This document shows positions 28,603-37,434 of a stretch of 64,000 bases of DNA, one piece after another. Source of the stretch: Verrucosispora sp. NA02020 (GTDB lineage: Bacteria > Actinomycetota > Actinomycetes > Mycobacteriales > Micromonosporaceae). Where the stretch lies: contig NZ_CP054923.1 in assembly GCF_013364215.1 (NCBI RefSeq), positions 6,014,001 through 6,078,000 of the forward strand. Direction: 5' to 3'. The notes beneath the pieces are model-generated. The model worked only from the letters and a program-made list of their open reading frames with translations, searched no databases and was not told the origin of the DNA. Positions within the stretch are counted from its first letter, which is position 1. The number at the start of each line of letters is the position of its first letter. The translations under genes were made by a program, and so were the position numbers.

Positions 28603-29196
28603 ATGACCATCCACCACGGCACCCGACGATCGATCGAACGGCCGCTGGAGCACGCCGAGATGCCCGGCGCCATGCTCACCGTCACCGCCGCGCGGGCGCT
28701 GGCCGTGCTGCGGGTCGCCACCGGCCTGATCTTCCTCTGGGCCTTCCTCGACAAGACCTTCGGCTTCGGGTACGCTACCCCGGCCGAGCGGGCCTGGATC
28801 AACGGTGGCTCCCCCACCCGGGGCTTCCTCGCCAACGTGGAGGTGGGCCCGTTGCAGTCGATCTCCCACACGATCGCCGGCACCTGGTGGGCCAACGTGC
28901 TGTTCATGGTCGGTCTGGCCGCCATCGGCGTCGCCCTGGTGGCCGGTGTCGGGCTGCGCGTCGCCGCCGCCTCGGGCACCGTGATGATGGCGCTGATGTG
29001 GCTGGCCGAGTTCCCGCTTGCCCGGTTCACCGCCGCTGGCGACCCGACCGGCTCGACCAACCCGCTGGTCGACTACCACCTGATCTACGCGGTGGCGCTG
29101 ATCGCCCTCGCCGCCGCGTACGCCGGACACACCTGGGGTCTGGGGCGGATCTGGGCCCGCCTGCCCTTCGTGCAGCGGCACCGCTGGATGATCTGA
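28603..29196 (+). CDS. DoxX/TQO-type membrane protein
   Basis: This 197-aa protein has four hydrophobic segments and the DoxX-like start AARALAVLRVATGLIFLWAFLDKTFGFG. Members include the small subunit of thiosulfate:quinone oxidoreductase and oxidative-stress proteins; the function here is not proven. The ATG follows GGAGG. Although on the same strand as the module upstream, it is separated by 167 bp and has its own terminator, so it is probably independent. Confidence 0.83.
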   Translation: MTIHHGTRRSIERPLEHAEMPGAMLTVTAARALAVLRVATGLIFLWAFLDKTFGFGYATPAERAWINGGSPTRGFLANVEVGPLQSISHTIAGTWWANVLFMVGLAAIGVALVAGVGLRVAAASGTVMMALMWLAEFPLARFTAAGDPTGSTNPLVDYHLIYAVALIALAAAYAGHTWGLGRIWARLPFVQRHRWMI

Positions 29197-29206
29197 CGCC
29201 CCGACC

Positions 29207-29246
29207 GACGCCGGGCCGGACCGCCTCCAGGGTCCGGCCCGGCGTC
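29207..29246 (+). terminator. Terminator between DoxX-like and LigD-like genes
   Basis: Perfect 16-bp stem (29207-29222 and 29231-29246) with an 8-nt loop between convergent genes; it can act in both directions. The remaining ~190 bp before the ligD-type stop show no gene. Confidence 0.7.
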
Positions 29247-29433
29247 GTGTCGGCACCTGTCGACGAACCCGCACCGTCTTCCGGCGGACCGGACCCGGCA
29301 CAGCACCAGGCGGACCGGACCCGCACCGCACCGCACCGGGCAGACCGGACCTCAGCCCGACTCTCCGGAACGGGTTCCTCGGCGCGTCGGTCCTCTGCTG
29401 CCGCCCTCGGCGCGCCGGCCCGTCACACCGTCC

Positions 29434-30396
29434 TCAGCCGCCCTCGGCGCGCCGGGCGCGGGCCCGGCGCCGGCCCTCGTGCATGGCCTGCACCCGGGGT
29501 ACCGGGATGGTCCGCCCCTCCTCGACCAGGTCGGCCGGGAGCGGCTGCGGGGACGGCATCGCCTCGGCCCACGGGTCACCGTCCGCGAGCAGGCCGGGCA
29601 CCGTCCGGATGGTGAAGTCCGCCGGGGCCACCGACTCCAGGTCGGCCCAGGGCACCGGGAAGGAGACCGGCACACCGGGCCGCAGCCGGGCGCTGTAGAC
29701 GGACACGACGGTGGCTCCGCCGGACCGGGTCGGGTCCACGAAGACCTTGCCGGCCCGGTCCTCCCGGATGAACGCGGTGGTGGCCAGCGCCGGGTCGAGC
29801 CGTTCCGCACGGGCCGCGAGGGCCCGGGTGGCGGCGGCCAGTTCCTCGGCGTCCGGACCGGCCGCGATCGGCACGAAGACGTGTACCCCCTTGGCGCCGC
29901 TGGTCTTCACCGCACCGGTCAGCCCGGCGTCGGCGAGGGCCTGGCGGACCAGCAGGGCGGCGGCCACCCCGGCGCCGAAGCCGCCGTCGGAGGGTGGGTC
30001 GAGGTCGAGCACCAGGTGCGTGGGACGGCTCAGGTCGTCGACCACCGCCAGCGTCGGGTGGTACTCCACCGCGCGCTGGTTGGCGAACCAGAGCAGGGTA
30101 CGGCGATCGTCGCAGAGCGCGTACGCGATCTCGCGGTGGGACGCCTCGGCCCAGACCGGCGTCCGGCGTACCCAGTCGGGGGTGTAGCGGGGCAGGTTCT
30201 TCTGCATGAACGGCGGCTGCCCGGGGCGTACCCGGACCACTGACAGCGGCCGTCCGCGCAGGTGCGGGACGAGCCGGTCGGCGACCGCGTCCAGGTAGTC
30301 GACCAGGTCCCGTTTGATCGCGCCGGACCCGTCGAAGAGCGCCTGATCGAGGTTGGTCAGCGCCACGCCGTCCCTGGTCTCGTCCCCCCGACTCAT
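29434..30396 (-). CDS. LigD-type DNA polymerase/primase (NHEJ), stand-alone
   Basis: About 320 aa, archaeo-eukaryotic primase fold of the LigD polymerase domain. It has catalytic DLD (131-133, in LVLDLDPPSD), the nucleotide-binding KTSGAKGVHVFVP and a third metal Asp in KVFVDPTRSG. In bacterial non-homologous end joining this domain fills gaps and prefers ribonucleotides. No ligase, nuclease or Ku gene is fused or adjacent; in many actinobacteria these domains are encoded separately. The ATG giving MSRGDETRDG was chosen; a start 9 codons earlier is possible. The C-terminus is Arg/Ala-rich. Confidence 0.9.
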   Translation of the reverse strand: MSRGDETRDGVALTNLDQALFDGSGAIKRDLVDYLDAVADRLVPHLRGRPLSVVRVRPGQPPFMQKNLPRYTPDWVRRTPVWAEASHREIAYALCDDRRTLLWFANQRAVEYHPTLAVVDDLSRPTHLVLDLDPPSDGGFGAGVAAALLVRQALADAGLTGAVKTSGAKGVHVFVPIAAGPDAEELAAATRALAARAERLDPALATTAFIREDRAGKVFVDPTRSGGATVVSVYSARLRPGVPVSFPVPWADLESVAPADFTIRTVPGLLADGDPWAEAMPSPQPLPADLVEEGRTIPVPRVQAMHEGRRRARARRAEGG

Positions 30397-30551
30397 CCGC
30401 CCACCATCCCGCCGCCGCGACACGCGGTCAACCGGAACGCGCCGATCCGCCTACGCACTCAGCTCGAAAGGCGCACTGGCGCACTGGGGCGCGGACGGTC
30501 GGCTCGACTCACCCGCGGGACGGGGCACCCGGCTCCGCCCAGCTCACCCGC

Positions 30552-31322
30552 TCAGGCCAGTCGTTCGCCGGCGGCGACCGTGGCGAGCAGTCGGGCGGTG
30601 TGCGCACGGATCGCCGCGTACACAGCGGAGCCGTAGCTGATCCGGGCCACGCCGAGCGAGGCGAGTTCGGCGAGCGTCGGTGCCGCCGGGCGGGCCAGCA
30701 CGTTCACCGGTCCGGGCACCTCCGCCACGAACGTCCGCAGGTCGGCGGCGTCGGCGAGCACGATCGGATAGACGCAGTCCGCACCGGCCGCCAGGTAGCG
30801 GCGGGCCCGGCGGATCGCCTCGGCGAGTCGCCGGGCCGGGTCGCCGGCCTGCTGGAGGAAGACGTCCACCCGGGCGTTCAGCACCACCGGTACGCCGGCA
30901 GATCCGGCCGCCGCCCGGATCTCGGCCAGCAGGTCGGCCTGCTTCTCGGTGTCCACCATCGCGCCGCCGGCCGGCTCGGAGTCCTCCAGGTTGAGCCCGA
31001 CCGCGCCAGCGTCGAGCAGGCGCTCGACCAGTTCCGCCGGAGGCAGGCCGTACCCCCGCTCCAGGTCGGCGGTGACCGGCACGGTCACCGCACGGGCGAT
31101 CCTGGCCACCGCCGCGAACATCTCGGCCGGTGGGGTGCGCTCGCCGTCGGCGTAGCCGAGCGACTCCGCGACGGCGGCGCTGCCGGTGGCGACAGCGGGG
31201 AATTCGGCGTCGGCCACGGCCCGAGCCGAGCCGGCGTCCCAGGCGTTGGGCAGGACGAGTGGTTCACCGGGACGATGCAGCGCGCGCAGTGCCGCCGCCC
31301 GATCGATCGCGGTAGAGGTCAT
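30552..31322 (-). CDS. Isocitrate lyase/PEP mutase family protein
   Basis: This 256-aa TIM-barrel enzyme of the PEP mutase/methylisocitrate lyase superfamily shows VLPNAWDAGSARAVADAEFPAVATGS, TADLERGYG and GLNLEDS (metal-binding Asp and Glu), in shortened form. Such proteins cleave or form C-C or C-P bonds alpha to a carboxylate; the substrate is unknown. CAGAAT lies 6 nt before the ATG, compatible with a leaderless start. It is divergent from a TetR gene whose two perfect operators lie within 115 bp, so it may also be under that repressor. Confidence 0.85.
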   Translation of the reverse strand: MTSTAIDRAAALRALHRPGEPLVLPNAWDAGSARAVADAEFPAVATGSAAVAESLGYADGERTPPAEMFAAVARIARAVTVPVTADLERGYGLPPAELVERLLDAGAVGLNLEDSEPAGGAMVDTEKQADLLAEIRAAAGSAGVPVVLNARVDVFLQQAGDPARRLAEAIRRARRYLAAGADCVYPIVLADAADLRTFVAEVPGPVNVLARPAAPTLAELASLGVARISYGSAVYAAIRAHTARLLATVAAGERLA

Positions 31323-31399
31323 AGCGCGATTCTGGGCATCGGACGGGCGGGAGCCCGAGAGCCAATCACACCCGGGTGGTTGTGGCGAAGACCACTGAT

Positions 31400-31434
31400 C
31401 TGACCGATCGGTCAGCCTCTGACCGATCGGTCAG
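31400..31434. promoter_or_regulatory. Two tandem perfect 16-bp TetR operators
   Basis: ctgaccgatcggtcag occurs twice, at 31400-31415 and 31419-31434, each a perfect palindrome, with a 3-bp spacer and a 19-bp centre-to-centre distance. They sit directly before the TetR gene start and between it and the divergent PEP-mutase gene. The match to the GACCGATCGGTC core typical of TetR-family sites makes autorepression likely. Confidence 0.85.
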
Positions 31435-31448
31435 GCATGCTGGCTGCC

Positions 31449-31997
31449 ATGGCCCGCCCGACCCAGCAGACCCACGACGAGATCCTGGCCGCCGCCACCC
31501 GGCGGTTCGCCGCCACCGGCTACCGGGGCACCTCGTTGCAGGACATCGCGCGCGAGGTCGGCTGCTCCAAGGCGGCGGTGCTCTACCACTTCGCCAACAA
31601 GGAGGCGATCCTCACCGAACTGATGGCGCCCGCCGTCGAGGTGTTGCAGGCGCTGGACGACCGGATCGCGGCGCAGGCCGACCCCGCCCGCGCCCAGCAG
31701 GTCGCCACCGAGGGCTTCGTCGACCTCGCCGTCCGGTTCCGTGGCGAGATCGCCCTGCTCCGCGGCGAGTTCCCCGAGCTGCTGCAACAACCCGACTTCG
31801 CGCACATCCACGAGATCTCCGAGCGGCTCATCGCCGCCCTGGCCGGACGCTCGTCCCGGGACTCGGCCCGGATCTGCGCGCTGGTGCTCCTCGCCGGCAT
31901 CGCGGAGACCTGCGGACAGTTCGCCGAGGTGTCCGACGAGGACCTGCGGGCCGCCCTGCTCGCCCTGCTGCGACGGGCGCTGGAGCCCGTTCACTGA
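31449..31997 (+). CDS. TetR-family regulator of the MmpL operon
   Basis: About 182 aa, with an N-terminal HTH (QTHDEILAAATRRFAATGY, then SLQDIAREVGCSKAAVLYHFANKEAIL, abbreviated). It is followed after 38 nt by an MmpL transporter and preceded by two perfect operators, so it likely represses itself and the transporter until a ligand binds. An ATG at 31437 (MLAAMARP) lies just after the second operator and is an alternative start; I prefer MARPTQQTH by family habit. Confidence 0.9.
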   Translation: MARPTQQTHDEILAAATRRFAATGYRGTSLQDIAREVGCSKAAVLYHFANKEAILTELMAPAVEVLQALDDRIAAQADPARAQQVATEGFVDLAVRFRGEIALLRGEFPELLQQPDFAHIHEISERLIAALAGRSSRDSARICALVLLAGIAETCGQFAEVSDEDLRAALLALLRRALEPVH

Positions 31998-32035
31998 CCC
32001 GTTCCACCATTCACTGAACCGAGGGAAAGGACCTC

Positions 32036-34270
32036 ATGGCGACCCTGCTCTACCGGCTTGGCCGGGGTTCGATGCGCCGACGGCGGCTCGTGGCCGCGAT
32101 CTGGCTCGTCGTACTCGTCGGGCTCGGCCTGGCCGCAGCGACCCTGCGCGGCCCGACGGCCAGCAACTTCACCATGCCCGGGACCGAGTCGCAGCGCGCT
32201 CTCGACCTGCTCGCCGAGCAGTTCCCGGCCGCATCCGGTGCCACCGGCACGATCGCCGTCAAGGCGCCCACGGAGGGACAACTCGGCACACCCGAAGGCC
32301 AGGCGGTGGTCCAGTCGATCACCCAGGAGGCCACGGCGGTTCCCGGCGTCCTCGCCGCCGTCGATCCGTTCCAGGTCGGCGCCGTGTCGCCGGACGGCCG
32401 GTACGCCCTGATCCAGGTGCAGTTCGGCGGTGGCTCCGACGCGATCACCGACGAGCAGCGCGAGGCGTACGAGCAGGTCGGCACCCAGGCCGAAGGCCAG
32501 GGCTGGCAGGTCGCGCCCGGCGGTGAGGTGCTGAACGCCGAGCCCGAGGTGGGCTCGACCGAGGCGATCGGTGTCGCGGTCGCCCTGGTCGTTCTGGTGA
32601 TCACCTTCGGTTCGCTGGTGGCGGCCGGGATGACCATGCTCAACGCGCTGATCGGTGTCGGCGTCGGCATGGCCGGTCTCTTCGCGCTCAGCAGCGTGGT
32701 GGAGCTGACCAGCACCGCGCCGATCCTCGCGCTGATGCTCGGCCTCGCCGTCGGCATCGACTACTCACTGTTCATCACCTCCCGCTACCGGCAGAACCTC
32801 CTCGAAGGACTGCCCGCCGACGAGGCGATCGGTCGAGCGGTCGGCACCGCCGGATCGGCGGTGGTCTTCGCCGGGGCCACCGTGGTCATCGCCCTCGCCG
32901 GCCTGTCGGTGGTGAACATCCCGTTCCTGACCGTGATGGGTCTGGCCGCGGCCGGCACGGTGACCGTGGCCGTGCTGGTGGCGATCACCCTGCAACCGGC
33001 CCTGCTCGGCTTCGCCGGCCGCCGGGTGCTGCCCCGCAAGCTGCGTACGGCCGCACCGCAGGCCGCCGACGGCGACCAGAGCACGCCGGAGCCGACCGAG
33101 AGCGGTGCGGGCACCGACGTGGCCGCCGTCACCGGCGAGGACCGGTCGACGTTCGGGTTCCGCTGGGCGGCGTTCCTCACCCGCTTCCGGATCCCGGTGA
33201 TCCTGGCCGGCGTGATCGGTCTCGGCCTGCTCGCGCTGCCCGCGCCGGACATGCGTCTGGCCCTGCCCGACGCCGGCACCGCGCCGGCCGGTTCGGCTCC
33301 CCGGGTCGCCAACGACCTGATCACCGAGGGCTTCGGGCCGGGCTTCACCGGCCGTCTCGCGGTGGTCGTGGCCGGCGACGACGCGCAGGCCACCGCCGCT
33401 GCTGTGCCGCAGGTGGCGAACCTGGTGCAGAACACCGAGAACGTGCTGGCGGTGGCTCCGCCGCAGCTCAGCCCGGACGGCCGGACCGCGCTGCTCGGGG
33501 TGATCCCGCTGACCGGCCCGACCGACCCGGCCACCGAGACGATGGTGCACGACATCCGTACGGCGGTCGACGGCGTCCAGGGCGCCGACGTGCTGCTGAC
33601 CGGCGTGACCGCGATCGGCATCGACATCTCGGAGAAGCTCTCCGACGCGATGCCGGTCTATCTGGGCCTGGTGGTCGGCCTGTCGATCCTGCTGCTGATG
33701 CTGGTGTTCCGGTCGGTGCTGGTGCCGGTCAAGGCGGCGCTGGGCTTCCTGCTCACCGTGGCTGCCACCTTCGGTCTCACGGTGGCGGTGTTCCAGCAGG
33801 GGCACCTGGCGGGCCTGCTCGGCCTGGACACCCCGGGCCCGCTGATCAGCTTCCTGCCGATCCTGCTCATCGGCATCCTGTTCGGCCTGGCCATGGACTA
33901 CGAGGTCTTCCTGGTCTCCCGGATGCGGGAGGACTTCGTCCACGGTGACACCGCCCAGCAGGCCACCATCAACGGGATGGGGCACGGTGCCCGGGTGGTC
34001 ACCGCCGCCGCGCTGATCATGACGTCGGTCTTCGGCGGCTTCGTCTTCCTCGACGACCCGGTCATCAAGTCGATGGGCTTCGCGCTGGCGGTCGGTGTGG
34101 CCATCGACGCCTTCGTGGTCCGGATGACCATCGTCCCGGCGGTGATGTCGCTGCTCGGCAAGGTGGCCTGGTGGCTGCCGCGTTGGCTGGACCGGATCCT
34201 GCCCAACGTCGACATCGAGGGCGAGAAGCTGCGCGCCAAGCTCGACGACAAGGCGCACGCCAACACCTGA
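32036..34270 (+). CDS. MmpL-family RND transporter
   Basis: This 744-aa membrane protein of the MMPL family has an N-terminal helix (about 20-37), an extracytoplasmic loop, a bundle of five helices ending about residue 330, a second loop and a second bundle. The LGLAVGIDYSLFITSRYR block and its repeat LFGLAMDYEVFLVSRMRED hold the proton-relay Asp/Tyr residues typical of MmpL. Members export lipids, siderophores or drugs. The RBS GGGAAAGGA precedes the ATG. Its place in a TetR operon suggests inducible export. Confidence 0.93.
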   Translation: MATLLYRLGRGSMRRRRLVAAIWLVVLVGLGLAAATLRGPTASNFTMPGTESQRALDLLAEQFPAASGATGTIAVKAPTEGQLGTPEGQAVVQSITQEATAVPGVLAAVDPFQVGAVSPDGRYALIQVQFGGGSDAITDEQREAYEQVGTQAEGQGWQVAPGGEVLNAEPEVGSTEAIGVAVALVVLVITFGSLVAAGMTMLNALIGVGVGMAGLFALSSVVELTSTAPILALMLGLAVGIDYSLFITSRYRQNLLEGLPADEAIGRAVGTAGSAVVFAGATVVIALAGLSVVNIPFLTVMGLAAAGTVTVAVLVAITLQPALLGFAGRRVLPRKLRTAAPQAADGDQSTPEPTESGAGTDVAAVTGEDRSTFGFRWAAFLTRFRIPVILAGVIGLGLLALPAPDMRLALPDAGTAPAGSAPRVANDLITEGFGPGFTGRLAVVVAGDDAQATAAAVPQVANLVQNTENVLAVAPPQLSPDGRTALLGVIPLTGPTDPATETMVHDIRTAVDGVQGADVLLTGVTAIGIDISEKLSDAMPVYLGLVVGLSILLLMLVFRSVLVPVKAALGFLLTVAATFGLTVAVFQQGHLAGLLGLDTPGPLISFLPILLIGILFGLAMDYEVFLVSRMREDFVHGDTAQQATINGMGHGARVVTAAALIMTSVFGGFVFLDDPVIKSMGFALAVGVAIDAFVVRMTIVPAVMSLLGKVAWWLPRWLDRILPNVDIEGEKLRAKLDDKAHANT

Positions 34271-34282
34271 CGGCATGCGTGA

Positions 34283-34331
34283 AAGGAAGGGTCCCCTGCT
34301 AACGCCTCGTGCATAGCAGGGGACCCTTCCT
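34283..34331 (+). repeat. Extragenic palindrome, family A copy 2
   Basis: Arms 34283-34300 and 34315-34331, loop aacgcctcgtgcat identical to copy 1. It lies 12 nt after the MmpL stop. Relative to copy 1, a G-to-A in one arm is matched by C-to-T in the other. Confidence 0.9.
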
Positions 34332-34382
34332 AACATCAGCACCCCGAGCGCCCGCACCCCACCCCGCAGCGCGAGCGCGCGT

Positions 34383-35639
34383 TCAGACGCCCGCTGGATA
34401 GGTCTCCATCTCGCCCGGTGTGGTCAGCGCGGGCAGCGGATGCAGGGCGGTGGCCTCGTCACACCAGACGAAGGCGTCGTACCGGTCCCCCAGCCGGGTC
34501 GGCACGTAGTTGCCCCACGACTCGAACGACGGGTCGTAGACCACGCCGATCGCCCGGTGGTCGAGCGTGTCGGTGACCCAGCCGGGCTGGTCCGGGCCGC
34601 CGAAGACCAGCACCGCCCGGTCCGGCATCAGCTCGTGCAGCCGGTGCTCCAGCGAGCCGGGGCGGGCCGGCGGCACCACCATCGCCTCCGCCGGGGACCC
34701 CCAGCGCGGTGCCGCCGTCACCGTGCCGTGATAGCTGCCGAAGCCGATCAGGGCCACCCCGTCCGGTCCGTACCGCTCCCGGGCCAACTGGCCGATGGTG
34801 AGCATCCCGTCGTCGGCCATGTCGGTGGCCCGCGCGTCGCCGACGTGCGTGTTGTGCGCCCAGACCACACCCCGGGCACCCGGCCCGTAGCGGTCCAGCA
34901 ACCGGTCCAGGGTGTCGGCCATGTGGCCGTCCCGGATGTTCCACGACCCCGGCCCGCCGGCCACCATCTCCCGGTAGTACCGCTCCGCGCCGGCCACCAC
35001 CTCCGCGTTCTGCCAGGCCGAGAAGGCGCCCGGCCCGTCCGTGGCGGCGTGTTCGCGGGTACGCGCCAGCAGCCGCACCACCTCCTCCTCGCAGCGGGCG
35101 GAGACGAAGCGGCTGGCCAACCCGTACTCCTCGACCTGCTTGCCGTACGGCTCGAAGCACCGGTAGGCGTCCTGGGCGGCCTCCAGCGACGCCGGGTCCT
35201 CCTCGCCGAGGTAGTCGAAGATCGCCTGCATGGACTCCCAGAGGCTGTACACGTCCAGCCCGTGGAACCCGGCCCGGGACGTCTCGGGCCGTTCCAGGTT
35301 CCAGGCTCGAAGCCAGCGGCAGAACCGGGCCACCTCGGCGTTGGACCACATCCACGTCGGCCAGCGTTCGAAGCGTTCCAGCGCGGTCTGCGGCTCCGTC
35401 GCCCCACCCGACGCAGCAGTCACCGACCGGTTCACCCGGTCGCAGTCCGGCCAGTCCCCCTCCACCGCGACGAAGCTGAACCCGCACTCGGCGATCAACC
35501 GCCGGGTCAGCTGTTCCCGGATGCGGTAGTAGTCGTGGCTGCCGTGCGTGGCCTCGCCGATCATCACCACCCGGACGTCCCGGACTCGCTCCAGCAACGG
35601 GTCGAGGTCGCTCGGTGCGCCGAGCCGCTGTACCAGCAT
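34383..35639 (-). CDS. Erythromycin esterase family protein
   Basis: This 418-aa protein of the EreA/EreB-like superfamily shows GEATHGSHDYYRIREQLT (active-site Glu and His), FVAVEGDWPDC and VVWAHNTHVGDARATDM. Classic members hydrolyse the macrolide lactone ring; most chromosomal members have unknown substrates, so I do not assign a resistance role. It is monocistronic, preceded on the complement by a possible TAGCCG leaderless -10, and its 3' end faces the MmpL gene across a palindrome. Confidence 0.9.
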   Translation of the reverse strand: MLVQRLGAPSDLDPLLERVRDVRVVMIGEATHGSHDYYRIREQLTRRLIAECGFSFVAVEGDWPDCDRVNRSVTAASGGATEPQTALERFERWPTWMWSNAEVARFCRWLRAWNLERPETSRAGFHGLDVYSLWESMQAIFDYLGEEDPASLEAAQDAYRCFEPYGKQVEEYGLASRFVSARCEEEVVRLLARTREHAATDGPGAFSAWQNAEVVAGAERYYREMVAGGPGSWNIRDGHMADTLDRLLDRYGPGARGVVWAHNTHVGDARATDMADDGMLTIGQLARERYGPDGVALIGFGSYHGTVTAAPRWGSPAEAMVVPPARPGSLEHRLHELMPDRAVLVFGGPDQPGWVTDTLDHRAIGVVYDPSFESWGNYVPTRLGDRYDAFVWCDEATALHPLPALTTPGEMETYPAGV

Positions 35640-35713
35640 GCCTGCGGCTACCCGGCACCCCCGGCAGCAAACCCGGGGGTGTGCCGGGCGCCTCGGGCGG
35701 GTAGGCCGTCAGC

Positions 35714-35905
35714 ATGACCGACAGTGGTGCCCTCCTGCCGGAGCAGATCGCGGGGCTGGACTTTCCCGTCTCCCGCGAGGACCTGATCCGCTGGTGCCAG
35801 GAGAACGGCGCCAGCACCGAGCAGTTGGAGGCGGTCCGGGCGCTGCCGGTGGCGCACTTCGGCTCCCCGGCCGACCTCGGCGAGGCCCTACGCGCGGCGA
35901 CCTGA
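35714..35905 (+). CDS. DUF2795 small protein
   Basis: This 63-aa protein has the DUF2795 pattern IAGLDFPVSREDLIRWCQENGAS and LEAVRALP. The family is common in actinobacteria, often stress-linked, with unknown molecular function. It is divergent from the erythromycin-esterase family gene and followed by 80 bp with no gene. Confidence 0.85.
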   Translation: MTDSGALLPEQIAGLDFPVSREDLIRWCQENGASTEQLEAVRALPVAHFGSPADLGEALRAAT

Positions 35906-35985
35906 GCAGACGTCACCGTGGTGACCTGACCGGCGTCAGCGTGCGCTGCGCGGCGACCTGAGCCGACGTCAGCGCGGGACGCGGG

Positions 35986-36888
35986 TCAGGCGGGCAGGTC
36001 GACGGTGGCGGAGCGGGTCCGGGCGGTCTCGGCGGCGGCCAGGACGGCGACCACCTCGCGGCCGAAGCGGACGTCGCAGCGGTGGTCCCGGGTGCCGCCG
36101 TCCACCTCGGCCAGCAGTTGGTCGATGGCCACGCCGAGGGCGGTCGCGGAGGAAGCGCTCGGGTTCGGCAGCCGCTCGACGCCGTTGTCGCCGTAGAGGG
36201 TGAACTCCGCCGCCACCGCCTCGGGCGGGGCGTCCAGCGTCAGCGACACCGTGCTGGTGGCCCCGCCGTCGTGGGTGAGCAGCAGGTGCACCAGGTCACC
36301 GGGGCCGTCGACGGCCGCCACCCGCCGTACCCGGCCCAGCACCGGCAGCAGGACGGCCAGCGCGTGCGGGCCGATGTCCCAGAGCGCGCCGCGTTCCCGT
36401 CGCCAGGGCGACTGGGCGTACGGGCTGCTGGGCTGGAAGACCGACGCGAACCGGACCACGTTGGCGGTGTGCCAGCCGCCGGCCGCCGCGACGGCCGTGA
36501 GGAAACCGGCGACCTCCGGTTGGTACCGGCCGGTGAAGAAGACCACCGAGGCCACGCCCGAGGTGGTGGCGGCCTCGACCACCCGGTCGGCGTCGGCGAC
36601 GGTCAACGCCAGCGGCTTGTCCAGCAGCAGGTGACGCCCGGCGGTGGCGGCCCGGACGGCGATGTCGGCCTGTACGTCCGGGGGCAGCGCCACGGCGACC
36701 GCCTCGCACGCCTCGATCAGCGCCTCGACCTCGGCGAAGGCCGGTACGCCGTACCGGGTGGCGAGCGCGGCGGCCCGATCCGGGTTGCGTCCCCAGACGC
36801 CGACCAGTTCCGCCCTCGGGTGCGCGTCGAGCGCCGCCGCGTGCGTCTGTGCCGCCCAGTGGCCGGTGCCGAACAACCCGAACCGCAT
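35986..36888 (-). CDS. Gfo/Idh/MocA-family oxidoreductase
   Basis: About 300 aa, with an N-terminal Rossmann fold (MRFGLFGTGHWAAQTH) and the DKPLA(L) motif typical of the family, whose Lys takes part in catalysis. Substrates are usually sugars or sugar alcohols with NAD(P); not predictable here. The ATG giving MRFGLFG has GGAGGT upstream; a longer ORF is rejected. Confidence 0.9.
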   Translation of the reverse strand: MRFGLFGTGHWAAQTHAAALDAHPRAELVGVWGRNPDRAAALATRYGVPAFAEVEALIEACEAVAVALPPDVQADIAVRAATAGRHLLLDKPLALTVADADRVVEAATTSGVASVVFFTGRYQPEVAGFLTAVAAAGGWHTANVVRFASVFQPSSPYAQSPWRRERGALWDIGPHALAVLLPVLGRVRRVAAVDGPGDLVHLLLTHDGGATSTVSLTLDAPPEAVAAEFTLYGDNGVERLPNPSASSATALGVAIDQLLAEVDGGTRDHRCDVRFGREVVAVLAAAETARTRSATVDLPA

Positions 36889-37009
36889 TACCGGTACCTC
36901 CGCCGTCTCGCCTGGCTGCCGCGTACCCGCAGCGGGGTCCACGCTAGTCCCCGGTCGGTCCGGCCCGGCGCCCCGCCGCCTGTACTACGGGGGTTAGTAG
37001 AGTGGGCCG

Positions 37010-37042
37010 GTGATCGGAACGAGCACCGGACGGACCCGGTGA
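37010..37042 (+). CDS. 10-codon leaderless short ORF coupled to next gene
   Basis: GTG ATC GGA ... CGG TGA encodes VIGTSTGRTR. TAGAGT (36998-37003) lies exactly 6 nt before the GTG, a leaderless -10 arrangement. The stop TGA overlaps the GTG start of the next gene (GTGA at 37039-37042). It is either a real leader peptide that couples translation or a chance ORF. Confidence 0.4.
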   Translation: MIGTSTGRTR

Positions 37043-37434
37043 CCGCCGCGCCCGTCGCCGGGTCCCCGGTCGACGGCGTCCCGGCGACCGTCGCCATCGT
37101 GCTGTCGCTGCTGGTCGCCGTGTGGGCGCTGGTGGCCACGCTGCGCCACCGCGCGCCGGACCGGGTACAGATGATCGGCCTGGCCGTGCTGGAGTTGGCG
37201 TTGCTCGGGCTGGCGGTGCTGGCCGGGGTGGCCCTCGCCGGTGGCGAGCAGCCCGGCGAGCCGGGCGCGTTCTTCGGCTACCTGGTGACGCTGGTCTGCC
37301 TGCCGCCGCTGGCTGCGGTGCTGGCCCGGATGGAGCCGACCCGCTGGGGTTCGGCGATCGTCTGCGCGGTCTGCCTGGTGACGCCGGTGGTCGTGGTGCG
37401 GCTCCAGCAGACCTGGGAGGTGCTCGGTGGCTGA
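37039..37434 (+). CDS. Small integral membrane protein
   Basis: This 131-aa protein is mostly hydrophobic, with four probable TM segments (about 15-35, 43-63, 75-95 and 105-125). The family is not recognised. The GTG start overlaps the stop of a 10-codon leader ORF. Its last 8 nt overlap the start of another small membrane protein, so the pair is probably a complex. Confidence 0.7.
   Translation: MTAAPVAGSPVDGVPATVAIVLSLLVAVWALVATLRHRAPDRVQMIGLAVLELALLGLAVLAGVALAGGEQPGEPGAFFGYLVTLVCLPPLAAVLARMEPTRWGSAIVCAVCLVTPVVVVRLQQTWEVLGG

Noticed and set aside
34383..35639. Macrolide-resistance gene
   Set aside because: Family membership is clear, but most chromosomal members have no macrolide activity; context gives no support.
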